The translations under genes and the position numbers were made by a program. The notes under the pieces are model-generated. The model worked only from the letters and a program-made list of their open reading frames with translations, ran no database searches and was not told where the DNA came from. This document shows, in pieces, positions 57,604-64,000 of a DNA stretch of 64,000 nt; position 1 is the first letter of the stretch; every line of letters starts with the position of its first letter. This stretch comes from an uncultured Bacteroidales bacterium. Lineage in GTDB: Bacteria; Bacteroidota; Bacteroidia; Bacteroidales; Bacteroidaceae. The stretch spans positions 124,001 to 188,000 of the forward strand of contig CACZCZ010000004.1 in assembly GCA_902779845.1 (NCBI GenBank), in the 5' to 3' direction.

Positions 57604-58320
57604 TCAGTGTTTCTTCCAACCTGGCTGATGCCTTTCCTGTAGCTCTTTAGCCATCTGCTCGATGCGCAGGCCTTTGGAAGTGAGCAGCACGATGAGGTGA
57701 TAGAGCATGTCCGATCCTTCGTAGATCATGCGCTCGTCAGTGCCATTGCAGGCCTCGATGACCAGCTCCAGCGCCTCTTCGCCCACCTTCTGTGCCATGC
57801 GGTTCAGGCCGTCCTTGAACAGACTGGTCGTGTAGCTGCCCTCCGGCATCTCCTGATGGCGTTTCTCAATGAAGTCCTGCAGGTCCGAGAGGAACAACAG
57901 CGGATTATCCCCCTCACATCCTTCATTCTTCATTCTTAATTTGTCACCCTCGTTGCTCTCGCCCCAGCAGGTGTCGGTGCCGGTGTGGCAGGTGGGGCCA
58001 TCGGGGTGAGCCTTCACGAGCAATGTGTCGTTGTCGCAGTCCACCTTGATGTCCACCAGGTGCAGGAAGTTGCCGCTCGTCTCGCCCTTTGTCCACAGGC
58101 AGTTTCGGCTGCGGCTCCAGAACGTCACCTTCTTGGTGTCCAGTGTCTTCTGCAGCGCTTCCTCATTCATGTAGCCGAGCATCAGCACAGTCTTTGTGTC
58201 GGCATCTTGGATAATGGCAGGCACGAGGCCGCCGCATTTTTCGAAGTCAGGGATCACCTCCTGCCCGTCCCTGCCAAGGAGGAGAGCAGCTTGATTCTGA
58301 CCATTAGTGTTCTTTTCCAT
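57604..58320 (-). CDS. hisIE: bifunctional phosphoribosyl-AMP cyclohydrolase / phosphoribosyl-ATP pyrophosphatase
   Basis: Steps 2 and 3 of histidine synthesis. 238 residues against about 200 for relatives. HisI part (about 25-130): [10 protein letters not shown], the metal ligands in [20 protein letters not shown] and [11 protein letters not shown]. HisE part (about 150-238): [20 protein letters not shown] and the acidic helix [10 protein letters not shown]. Fourteen or so extra residues between the domains (around [13 protein letters not shown]) come from a low-complexity DNA repeat (57911-57945), and the N-terminal [10 protein letters not shown] may derive from another palindrome. Both active sites look intact. 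Confidence 0.93.
   Translation of the reverse strand: MEKNTNGQNQAALLLGRDGQEVIPDFEKCGGLVPAIIQDADTKTVLMLGYMNEEALQKTLDTKKVTFWSRSRNCLWTKGETSGNFLHLVDIKVDCDNDTLLVKAHPDGPTCHTGTDTCWGESNEGDKLRMKNEGCEGDNPLLFLSDLQDFIEKRHQEMPEGSYTTSLFKDGLNRMAQKVGEEALELVIEACNGTDERMIYEGSDMLYHLIVLLTSKGLRIEQMAKELQERHQPGWKKH
57911..57945. repeat. CATTCTTCATTCTTAA-type repeat inside hisIE
   Basis: Tandem TTCATTC units, the same type as the non-coding repeat at 59190-59235, are translated in frame between the HisI and HisE domains. Confidence 0.6.
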
Positions 58321-58345
58321 ATATTTTTCTTTTTGGTTGGGGGCC

Positions 58346-59101
58346 TTATCTGACGGTTATCCCCTCGCTCTTTAAATATTTCTTTAGTTCTGGTATCTTT
58401 ATTTCGCCGAAGTGGAACACCGAGGCCGCGAGGGCGGCATCCGAGTGGCCTTCGAGGAAGGTGTCACGGAAGTGCTCCTTGGCACCTGCACCGCCTGAGG
58501 CAATGATGGGAATCGACAGGCTATCGGACAGCCGGCGTAGTGCCTCGTTGGCGAAGCCTGTCTTCACGCCGTCGTGGTTCATGCTGGTGAACAGGATCTC
58601 GCCTGCACCTCGTTCCTGTGCCTCGTGCGCCCATTCAAAGAGGCCGCGCTCTGTGGGGATGCGGCCGCCGTTGAGATAGCAGGTCCATTGGCCTTGCTCA
58701 TCCTCGTGCGCATCAATGGCCACCACGCACACCTGCGAGCCAAAGTGGTTGGTGATTTCGTCGATGAGTTCCGGACGGCGCAGGGCGGCGCTGTTCACGC
58801 TCACCTTGTCAGCGCCGGCATTCAGCAGCCTATCGACATCCTTCAGTTCGCCGATGCCGCCGCCCACGGTGAAGGGGATATTCACTGTTGCCGCCACTCG
58901 CGAGACCATCTCGGCGAATGTCTTGCGGCCCTCATGCGAGGCCGTGATGTCCAGGAACACCAGCTCGTCGGCGCCTTGTTCGCTGTAGAACTTACCCAAT
59001 TCCACGGGGTCGCCCGCCTCGCGCAGGTTCACAAAATTCGTGCCCTTGACGGTCTGACCGTCTTTGACATCCAAGCAGGGTATGATGCGTTTTGCTAACA
59101 C
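58346..59101 (-). CDS. hisF: imidazole glycerol phosphate synthase, cyclase subunit
   Basis: 251-residue TIM barrel that uses ammonia from HisH to make imidazole glycerol phosphate and AICAR. Catalytic Asp11 lies in [15 protein letters not shown], and the second aspartate is in [12 protein letters not shown] near 126-137. The phosphate loops [10 protein letters not shown] and IIASGGAGA are present. It follows hisA by about 115 bases of repeat-rich DNA and precedes hisIE by 25 bases. Confidence 0.96.
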   Translation of the reverse strand: MLAKRIIPCLDVKDGQTVKGTNFVNLREAGDPVELGKFYSEQGADELVFLDITASHEGRKTFAEMVSRVAATVNIPFTVGGGIGELKDVDRLLNAGADKVSVNSAALRRPELIDEITNHFGSQVCVVAIDAHEDEQGQWTCYLNGGRIPTERGLFEWAHEAQERGAGEILFTSMNHDGVKTGFANEALRRLSDSLSIPIIASGGAGAKEHFRDTFLEGHSDAALAASVFHFGEIKIPELKKYLKSEGITVR

Positions 59102-59102
59102 T

Positions 59103-59235
59103 TTATATTGTTTAAGGGTTCAAGAGTTTAAGGGGGCAGGGTTTAATGTATAATTGATAATGTATAATTGAAGTTCAATGTTTCAATCTTTCATTCTTCA
59201 TTCATCATTCTTCATTCATCATTCGTCATTCTTCA
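59103..59235. repeat. low-complexity repeat block between hisA and hisF, running into the hisA stop
   Basis: Contains TTAAGGGTTCAAGAGTTTAAGG, two copies of AATGTATAATTGA, and a run of TTCATTCTTCATTCATCATT units. The last units encode the final residues KNDE and the stop of hisA. Confidence 0.6.
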
Positions 59236-59959
59236 CCCCCTGAGGGAATTCCTCAATGAGTTCGTGCAGATTGATGCGTCCTTCGTAGATCGCCTTGCCG
59301 AAAACCACGGCGGGGATGCCGGCAGCGTCCAGCGCCCTGATGTCCTCGATGCCACTTACGCCGCCCGAGGCGATGAGCTGGCAGTGGGGGAAGGCCTGCA
59401 TGATGGTTTGGTAGAGTGGGGTAGCAGGGCCCTGCAACATGCCATCCTTGCTGATGTCCGTGCACAGCACGTGGCTGATGCCCCTGCTGAGATATCCGTC
59501 CAGGAAAGGCAGCAGCTCCTGAGCGCTTTCCTCCTTCCAACCGTTGATGCTGATGCGTCCGTTCTTCACGTCAGCGCCCAGCACGATGCGTTCTGCGCCG
59601 AATGTCAGCAGCCACTGCATCACCGTCTCCGGCGCTGTCACGGCGATGCTGCCTACGGTCACCATGTGTGCCCCTGCCTCCAGCACCTTGCTCATGTCCT
59701 CCTCCGTCTTCACGCCGCCGCCGAAATCCACTACCAAGTTCGTCTCGTGGGTGATGCGCCGGAGGATGTCGAGGTTCACGACATGCTTGGAACGTGCGCC
59801 GTCGAGATCAACCACATGAAGCCTACGGAAACCGAGGCCTTCCATGCGATGTGCCACCTCAACGGGGTCTTCGGCATAAACTGTCTTCTGCGTGTAGTCG
59901 CCCTTGGTCAGCCTTACGCAGCGACCGTCGATAATGTCTATGGCAGGAATGAGGAGCAT
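59219..59959 (-). CDS. hisA: phosphoribosylformimino-5-aminoimidazole carboxamide ribotide isomerase
   Basis: 246-residue TIM barrel for the Amadori rearrangement before HisF/HisH. Catalytic Asp8 in LIPAIDIIDGRCVRL, second Asp in VLGADVKNGRISINGW near 126-141, and phosphate loops DFGGGVKTEED and IASGGVSGIED. The C-terminal residues GVKNDE and the stop codon are supplied by an intergenic-type repeat. Confidence 0.95.
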   Translation of the reverse strand: MLLIPAIDIIDGRCVRLTKGDYTQKTVYAEDPVEVAHRMEGLGFRRLHVVDLDGARSKHVVNLDILRRITHETNLVVDFGGGVKTEEDMSKVLEAGAHMVTVGSIAVTAPETVMQWLLTFGAERIVLGADVKNGRISINGWKEESAQELLPFLDGYLSRGISHVLCTDISKDGMLQGPATPLYQTIMQAFPHCQLIASGGVSGIEDIRALDAAGIPAVVFGKAIYEGRINLHELIEEFPQGVKNDE

Positions 59960-59966
59960 CGTGCTG

Positions 59967-60010
59967 TTTAAGAGTTTAAGGGGTTAAAGAGTTTAAGAGT
60001 TTAAGGAGTA
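59967..60010. repeat. GTTTAAG repeat between hisH and hisA
   Basis: Five imperfect GTTTAAG/GTTAAAG units in 44 bases. The rest of the 135-base gap (to 60094) is AT-rich without other structure. Confidence 0.55.
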
Positions 60011-60094
60011 TATTTAATTCGTATAATTTGTATAATTCGTTGTTCAAAGAAAAATCTGTGTCATCCGCGTAATCTGTGGTGAAAAATGTTTTCG

Positions 60095-60775
60095 TTATTT
60101 AAGTTTCAAAAAATTCCTCAGGATCTGTTCGCCCACCGCTCCGCTCTTCTCCGGATGGAACTGGCAGGTGTAGAAGTTATCTTTGTGCAGGGCGGCAGAG
60201 TAGGGGAGGATGTAGTTGGCAGTGGCGATGGTGTCAGTGCACAGGGGAACATAGTAGCTGTGCACGAAGTACACGTAGTCCCCATCATTCACCCCCTGGA
60301 ACAGCGGATTCACCCCTTCATTAACTTCGTTGCCCCTTAATTCTTCACTTTTAACTTCGTTGACTATTAATTTTTCACTTTTCACTTTTAACTTTTCACT
60401 TTTAACTCTTAGTCCGTTCCATCCCATGCAAGGCACCTTGTCCTCGTGCCGTTCTGGGCAGAAACGCTTCACGTCAGCGTCGAAGATGCCGATGCAATCC
60501 ACATCGCCCTCCTCGGTGTGGCGGCACAGCAGCTGCTGTCCGATGCAGATGCCCAGCACAGGTTGCTTCAGGTTGCGGATCACCTCGTCCAGACGGTGTT
60601 CGCGCAGGTAGCCCATCGCCTGTCTAGCCTCACCCTGACCGGGAAACAGGACCCTGTCAGCCGACAGCAATTCGGCCGGGTCGTCTGTCAGCACAGGCTC
60701 CACGCCCAGACGTTTAAGAGCGTGAACCACAGAGTAGATGTTTCCTGCGTTGTATTTGATAATAGCTACCTTCAT
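60095..60775 (-). CDS. hisH: imidazole glycerol phosphate synthase, glutaminase subunit
   Basis: Releases ammonia from glutamine for HisF. 226 residues against about 196 in relatives. The class I amidotransferase triad is present: Cys in GICIGQQLLC near 84-93, and His/Glu in CQFHPEKSG near 205-213. The oxyanion region FPGQGEARQAMGYL is normal. Between GWNGL and FQGVNDGDYVYFVHSYYVP there are about 30 extra residues rich in K, S, E and V (VKSEKLKVKSEK and so on), encoded by a low-complexity repeat (60315-60405). It is the first gene of the his block. Confidence 0.94.
   Translation of the reverse strand: MKVAIIKYNAGNIYSVVHALKRLGVEPVLTDDPAELLSADRVLFPGQGEARQAMGYLREHRLDEVIRNLKQPVLGICIGQQLLCRHTEEGDVDCIGIFDADVKRFCPERHEDKVPCMGWNGLRVKSEKLKVKSEKLIVNEVKSEELRGNEVNEGVNPLFQGVNDGDYVYFVHSYYVPLCTDTIATANYILPYSAALHKDNFYTCQFHPEKSGAVGEQILRNFLKLK
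60315..60405. repeat. TTTTCACTTTTAACT-type repeat inside hisH
   Basis: Imperfect copies of CTTTTCACTTTTAA and TTCGTTGACTATTAAT in about 90 bases, a multiple of three, translated in frame without a stop in the hisH frame. Confidence 0.75.
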
Positions 60776-60834
60776 CCTTCAATATTTAATTTATAATGTA
60801 CCCATGCCTACGAGCGTGTGCGTGAAATCGGGCG

Positions 60835-60842
60835 CAAAGGTA
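60835..60842 (-). promoter_or_regulatory. -7 box TACCTTTG of the his genes
   Basis: On the minus strand TACCTTTG lies 59 bases before the hisH start and fits TAnnTTTG. It is the only good promoter found for hisH-hisA-hisF-hisIE. Confidence 0.55.
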
Positions 60843-60908
60843 CTAAAAATCTTGCGTCTCACGCATTTTTTCCACAAAAAACTTCACCTGCACATCACTT
60901 TTCTCTCG

Positions 60909-61046
60909 AATGCTGACGCCTAGCATTGTCGAGTTACTGAGAAACTGGAACGTAGGATGCACCTTGGTGCGTTGGCGTTTGCACCTTGGTGCATCGCGCT
61001 TCGATGCTTGGTGCCTTGTTTTTTGATGCTGCAATGATACACCATT
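60909..61046. repeat. 22-bp phased array 3 (short, degenerate)
   Basis: Two clear units at 60959-60980 and 60981-61002, each opening with the perfect palindrome-with-TT-centre GCACCTTGGTGC. Degenerate units follow at 61003-61024 and 61025-61046. To the left, dyads AATGCT/AGCATT (60909-60927) and AGTT/AACT (60932-60946) continue at about the same spacing. The arm-TT-arm form and 22-bp period match array 2. Confidence 0.65.
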
Positions 61047-61098
61047 CCCATTGCGGTTCTCGAATGTTTTACCAACTTTTTTAAAAAATTTTAATGTG

Positions 61099-61274
61099 GT
61101 TGTCATGATTGTCATCATTGTCAATTGTCATTAAGAGATTCAGAACCCAGAAGAATGGTCACAATTAGTATATAAAAAATATATTATTTTATTATATACT
61201 AATTGCGGGGTGTTTTCCCCTTTAGAAACCCTTAATGACAATCGTGACAATGACAATGATGACAACGACAATGG
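61099..61274. repeat. nested inverted repeat with TGACAAT motifs
   Basis: The outer arms are TTGTCATGATTGTCATCATT and neighbours (61099-61135), facing TGACAATCGTGACAATGACA and neighbours (61231-61274). The inner arms CAATTAGTATATAA (61162-61175) and TTATATACTAATTG (61192-61205) are a perfect 14-bp pair. A GGGG/CCCC hairpin lies at 61207-61220. No protein-coding frame is convincing here. Confidence 0.7.
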
Positions 61275-61371
61275 CCGAAATGTCTGTCTTTTCCTGAATT
61301 TGGTTGACTCCCCGTAAGCTTTAAATGATTTTCCTTAATCATCTTAAACTCCTTAAACAGCGGTTGTCGCG

Positions 61372-62667
61372 CTAGCGCTTAGCTGCGTAGTTGAGAAGGA
61401 GGAAGCGGGGATGGCAGCGGAAGTAGATGCCGAAGGAGAAGTTGCTGGCGAAGGTGGAGGGGAGGATACTGCCGTCGGCTTTCGTCAGCTGGCCCGCATA
61501 GAGCGGATAGGCATCGACCTTGGCACCCAGGATGTAGTTCTTCGCAAAGGTGTGGCTCCACTCAACACCGACATGAGGGGTCAGCATACTTTCGAAACGG
61601 GCGCCATCGTGTTTCATGGAAACGGTGCTGTAGAACGGTGCACCATAGAGAGATACGAAGTCGCGCGCATAGAAGAGTCCTGCAAAGGCACGGAAGTCAC
61701 GCACGAAATCTGCGGCCACAGAGCAGTAGCCTGCCACGCCGAAGTCGAAGGGCCAGAGACGTCCGCTTTGCTGCCAACAGGCTAAGGCGCCGACCTCGGC
61801 AGTGAGGGCACGGAACACACGACGGCCTGTGTGCCACTGCAGGCCAAAGCCAATGCCGCCGTTGGTGATGGTCTGCACGCCCAAATTGGTGACATCCTGT
61901 TCGCCACCACGATGCTGGATGAGGATGTCGATAGGGATGTAGAGGGTGAGGGAGGAGGGGGCAGGGTTGAGGGTTAAAGGTTTATGGTTTATGGTTGAGG
62001 GATGAGGGATGAGGAAGATGCGTTGGTGAAGGCCAACGGTGAAGGCTTCCTGATGGGTGTCTTCCTCGAAGATGTAGCTCTGCCAGTTGAGCCACGCATC
62101 CATCTGATAGTGTGGCAGGTCGAGCAGGAGCTGGAAGCCCATCTCAGGGTCTTGTGTGAGATTGATTTCGGGATTCATCAGGGGCTCCATCACACGATGG
62201 TTGGCGCCACCATAGATGTCGCCCAGCACAAAGGAGAGGTTCTTCAGCTGTGCCTGAGCACGGAAGAAGGGAAGGATGTGGAAGCCACGCTGGTACTGGT
62301 TGCCCTTCCACGTGCCGATGTCATGATAGACATAGCAGGGGTATTTGTTGGCACCGTTAAACACTAATGCATGGCAACCAGCTTCGAGACGCACGCTCTG
62401 CAGGGGCTGCCACACGAGTTTGGGCTGCAACCAAAGTCCAGGCAGGGAATAGCCCTTGGCTTGCTCGCCATCGAACTCGTTGTCCTTGAAAAAGGAGATG
62501 TTGTCGATCTCGAGGGACAAAGTGGTGACGGCGGCTGAATCCAGACGATGGTCGGAAGCTGCAAGGCGCTTGGCCAAGTCTTGTGCCTGCAGGGGCAGCA
62601 CGAGAACCAGGAGACTCGATAGAACGAGCGTCTTTCGCATCTTTATGGTGGCAAGGTGGGTGTTCAT
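61372..62667 (-). CDS. putative outer-membrane beta-barrel protein, unknown function
   Basis: 431 residues with a signal peptide (MRKTLVLSSLLVLVLPLQAQ, from Met10). The start at 62667 overlaps the regulator stop by four bases (ATGA), so either Met1 or Met10 may be used. The mature part alternates amphipathic strands with aromatic girdles (VRLEAGCHALVFNG, MGFQLLLDLPHYQMDAWLNW, GIGFGLQWHTG) and has no catalytic motif that I recognise. It is probably a beta-barrel in the outer membrane. The stretch HPSTINHKPLTLNPAPSS near 218-235 is encoded by low-complexity DNA (61942-62012). Confidence 0.6.
   Translation of the reverse strand: MNTHLATIKMRKTLVLSSLLVLVLPLQAQDLAKRLAASDHRLDSAAVTTLSLEIDNISFFKDNEFDGEQAKGYSLPGLWLQPKLVWQPLQSVRLEAGCHALVFNGANKYPCYVYHDIGTWKGNQYQRGFHILPFFRAQAQLKNLSFVLGDIYGGANHRVMEPLMNPEINLTQDPEMGFQLLLDLPHYQMDAWLNWQSYIFEEDTHQEAFTVGLHQRIFLIPHPSTINHKPLTLNPAPSSLTLYIPIDILIQHRGGEQDVTNLGVQTITNGGIGFGLQWHTGRRVFRALTAEVGALACWQQSGRLWPFDFGVAGYCSVAADFVRDFRAFAGLFYARDFVSLYGAPFYSTVSMKHDGARFESMLTPHVGVEWSHTFAKNYILGAKVDAYPLYAGQLTKADGSILPSTFASNFSFGIYFRCHPRFLLLNYAAKR
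61942..62012. repeat. GGGTTGAGGGTTAAAGG-type repeat inside a coding sequence
   Basis: Imperfect GGTTTATGGTTTATGGTT and GAGGGATGAGGGATGAGG units are translated in frame within the beta-barrel gene, on the minus strand. Confidence 0.6.
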
Positions 62668-64000
62668 GATTTGTGTTTCTCCACGTACTCCGAAGGTGAG
62701 ATTCCGAAGTGGTTCTTGAAGGCGACAGAGAAGTGTGCATTGTCGGCATAGCCCACGCAGTCGGCTATCTGCGAGATGTTGATTTTCCCTTCGCGCAGCA
62801 AGCGGGCAGCCTGTTCCATGCGGATGTTGCGCAGGAATTTACCCGTGGAGATGCCGGTGATTTCTTTCATCTTACGGTGCAGCTGCGCACGGCTGATGCC
62901 CACTTCTGCGGCCATTTCATCGACATTGTAGCCAGGCTCTGAGATGTGTGCGTTGACTGAGCGCATGATGCGTTCCATGAGGGCGTCGTCGTTGCCCTTG
63001 ACCTGCACTTTTTCCACGCGTTCTTCCTGCTGCAGGGCACCGCTAAACTTGCCACGCAGACGACGGACATTGTCGATGAGGTTGTCAATCTGCACGTGGA
63101 GTTCCTCCATGTCGAAGGGCTTGGCGATGTAGGCATCGGCACCGGAGCGCAGACCCTCGAGTTTGTTTTCCACTTCGGCCTTGGAGGTGAGCATGATGAC
63201 GGGCAGTTGTGCCAGATGCGCATTCTCCTTGATGTGCTTGAGCAGCGTGAGACCGTCCATCTCGGGCATCATCATGTCGCTGATGACGAGGTCGAAGGGC
63301 ACGGCATCCTTGTTGTCGTCCTCTGCATTGGAGGCGATCAGCATCTTCAGCGCTTCCTTGCCGTTGGGAGCATGGGTGAACTTGTAGCGGAATCCGAGTT
63401 CCGAGATGATGAAACGGGCGATTTCTGCGTCGTCATCGACGATGAGGATGCGGAAACTGGTGGAAGGACGTTTGGCATTGTCACCGGCTGAGAGGACTTC
63501 ACGCACCGGTGCCTCGGTGACGATCTGTTCGGGTGTGAGGTGCTTGTTGCCCTTGGGCAAGGTGACGATGAAGCAGGCGCCCTGCTTGTCGGTGCGGCGC
63601 TGTGCACGGATGGTGCCGCCATGCATCTGGGTGATGGCGCGGCAGAGGTTGAGTCCGATGCCTGTGCCCTGAATGCCCAGATTGGTGCGGTTGCGTCCTT
63701 GGTAGAAACGGTCGAAGAGGCGGTCGGGGTTGTCTTCTTTTATGCCCATTCCATCGTCGATGACGGAGATCTCGATGCTCTTTTCCATCTCACGCAGAAC
63801 GACCTTGACCTCGCCGCTGTCGTGGGTGTATTTGAAGGCGTTGGAGAGGAGGTTCGAGATGACCTTGTTGAAGTTGATGTGATCAACCCATGCCAGGATG
63901 CTCTGCTTCTCATGTTCGAAGGTGAAGGTGATGGCACGCTGGTCGGCCACGAACTGGTAGAGCTTGCAGACGTCGCCGACGAAATCCACGAGATTCGTTT
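62664..64000 (-). CDS. hybrid two-component system regulator, C-terminal part (partial at window edge)
   Basis: The frame is open to the right edge (residues TNLVDFVGDVCKLYQFVADQ are read), so the sensor and dimerisation domains lie outside. Visible order: ATPase domain (ISNLLSNAFKYTHDSGE; DDGMGIKEDN; GTGIGLNLCRAITQMHGG), receiver domain (ILIVDDDAEIARFI, phospho-acceptor Asp in LVISDMMMPEMDG, LTSKAEVENK, KPFDMEEL), and an AraC-type helix-turn-helix pair at the end (EVGISRAQLHRKMKEITG; IADCVGYADNAHFSVAFKNH). This is the HTCS type that controls glycan-use loci in Bacteroidales. It is coupled to the beta-barrel gene, not to a SusC/D pair. Confidence 0.93.
   Translation of the reverse strand, partial: TNLVDFVGDVCKLYQFVADQRAITFTFEHEKQSILAWVDHINFNKVISNLLSNAFKYTHDSGEVKVVLREMEKSIEISVIDDGMGIKEDNPDRLFDRFYQGRNRTNLGIQGTGIGLNLCRAITQMHGGTIRAQRRTDKQGACFIVTLPKGNKHLTPEQIVTEAPVREVLSAGDNAKRPSTSFRILIVDDDAEIARFIISELGFRYKFTHAPNGKEALKMLIASNAEDDNKDAVPFDLVISDMMMPEMDGLTLLKHIKENAHLAQLPVIMLTSKAEVENKLEGLRSGADAYIAKPFDMEELHVQIDNLIDNVRRLRGKFSGALQQEERVEKVQVKGNDDALMERIMRSVNAHISEPGYNVDEMAAEVGISRAQLHRKMKEITGISTGKFLRNIRMEQAARLLREGKINISQIADCVGYADNAHFSVAFKNHFGISPSEYVEKHKS

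Noticed and set aside
60843..61124. 93-residue minus-strand frame
   Set aside because: It is composed of array 3 and the left arm of the nested inverted repeat. The composition (MTMMTIMTTT, then basic runs) reflects the DNA repeats.

Overview
The window looks like a chromosomal segment of a gut or rumen Bacteroidales bacterium, most likely Prevotella or a close relative. The reasons are: promoters of the Bacteroidetes type (-33 TTTG and -7 TAnnTTTG) in front of many genes; SusC/SusD pairs; a hybrid two-component regulator; C-terminal type IX secretion sorting tails; tRNA genes without an encoded CCA; and intergenic low-complexity repeats typical of this order. No transposase, integrase, phage gene, CRISPR array or rRNA was seen.

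Layout. (1) 1-7.2 kb: the tail of a GH31-type glycosidase, a GH3 beta-glucosidase, two decayed genes, an alpha/beta-hydrolase lipoprotein and a Nudix-HAD fusion. (2) 7.2-15.2 kb: the first of three 22-bp repeat arrays, a DUF389 membrane protein, upp with a Nudix gene and two small unknown genes, a CAT-like acetyltransferase with a truncated YdeI-like gene, divergent umuD and umuC, and tRNA-Glu and tRNA-Ser. (3) 15.3-26.7 kb: a surface-polysaccharide locus. It holds an FdtA-like sugar ketoisomerase, an acyltransferase-aminotransferase fusion, four glycosyltransferases, a secreted GH128-like glucanase and a Wzx flippase, in two convergent blocks. (4) panB, a strong terminator and the second 22-bp array. 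(5) 28.1-46.0 kb: one long run of fasciclin (FAS1) lipoproteins and two SusC/SusD pairs without any glycoside hydrolase, ending in ligA. (6) 48.1-52.2 kb: two secreted proteins, one a Cthe_2159-like beta-helix, translationally coupled to a LytS/LytR sensor system. (7) 52.3-60.8 kb, minus strand: dedA, a glycosyltransferase, lysA-lysC, ftsE and hisIE-hisF-hisA-hisH. (8) 60.9-64 kb: the third 22-bp array, a nested inverted repeat, a putative beta-barrel protein and the 3' part of a hybrid two-component regulator.

How the genes fit together. The polysaccharide block would make a 3-amino-3,6-dideoxyhexose donor (FdtA plus the fused aminotransferase/acyltransferase), assemble a repeat unit and flip it. 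The dTDP-glucose genes rmlA/rmlB and a polymerase are not in the window. The FAS1-Sus run is a nutrient-uptake or adhesion system with no visible polymer-cutting enzyme. The his and lys genes are ordinary amino-acid biosynthesis.

Two patterns cut across the gene map. First, three separate loci carry arrays of perfectly phased 22-bp units with internal dyad symmetry; the arm sequences differ but pairing is kept. Second, low-complexity or palindromic repeats sit in frame inside conserved proteins (hisH, hisIE, the alpha/beta-hydrolase, a glycosyltransferase and the beta-barrel protein). These are the best candidates for something not yet described.
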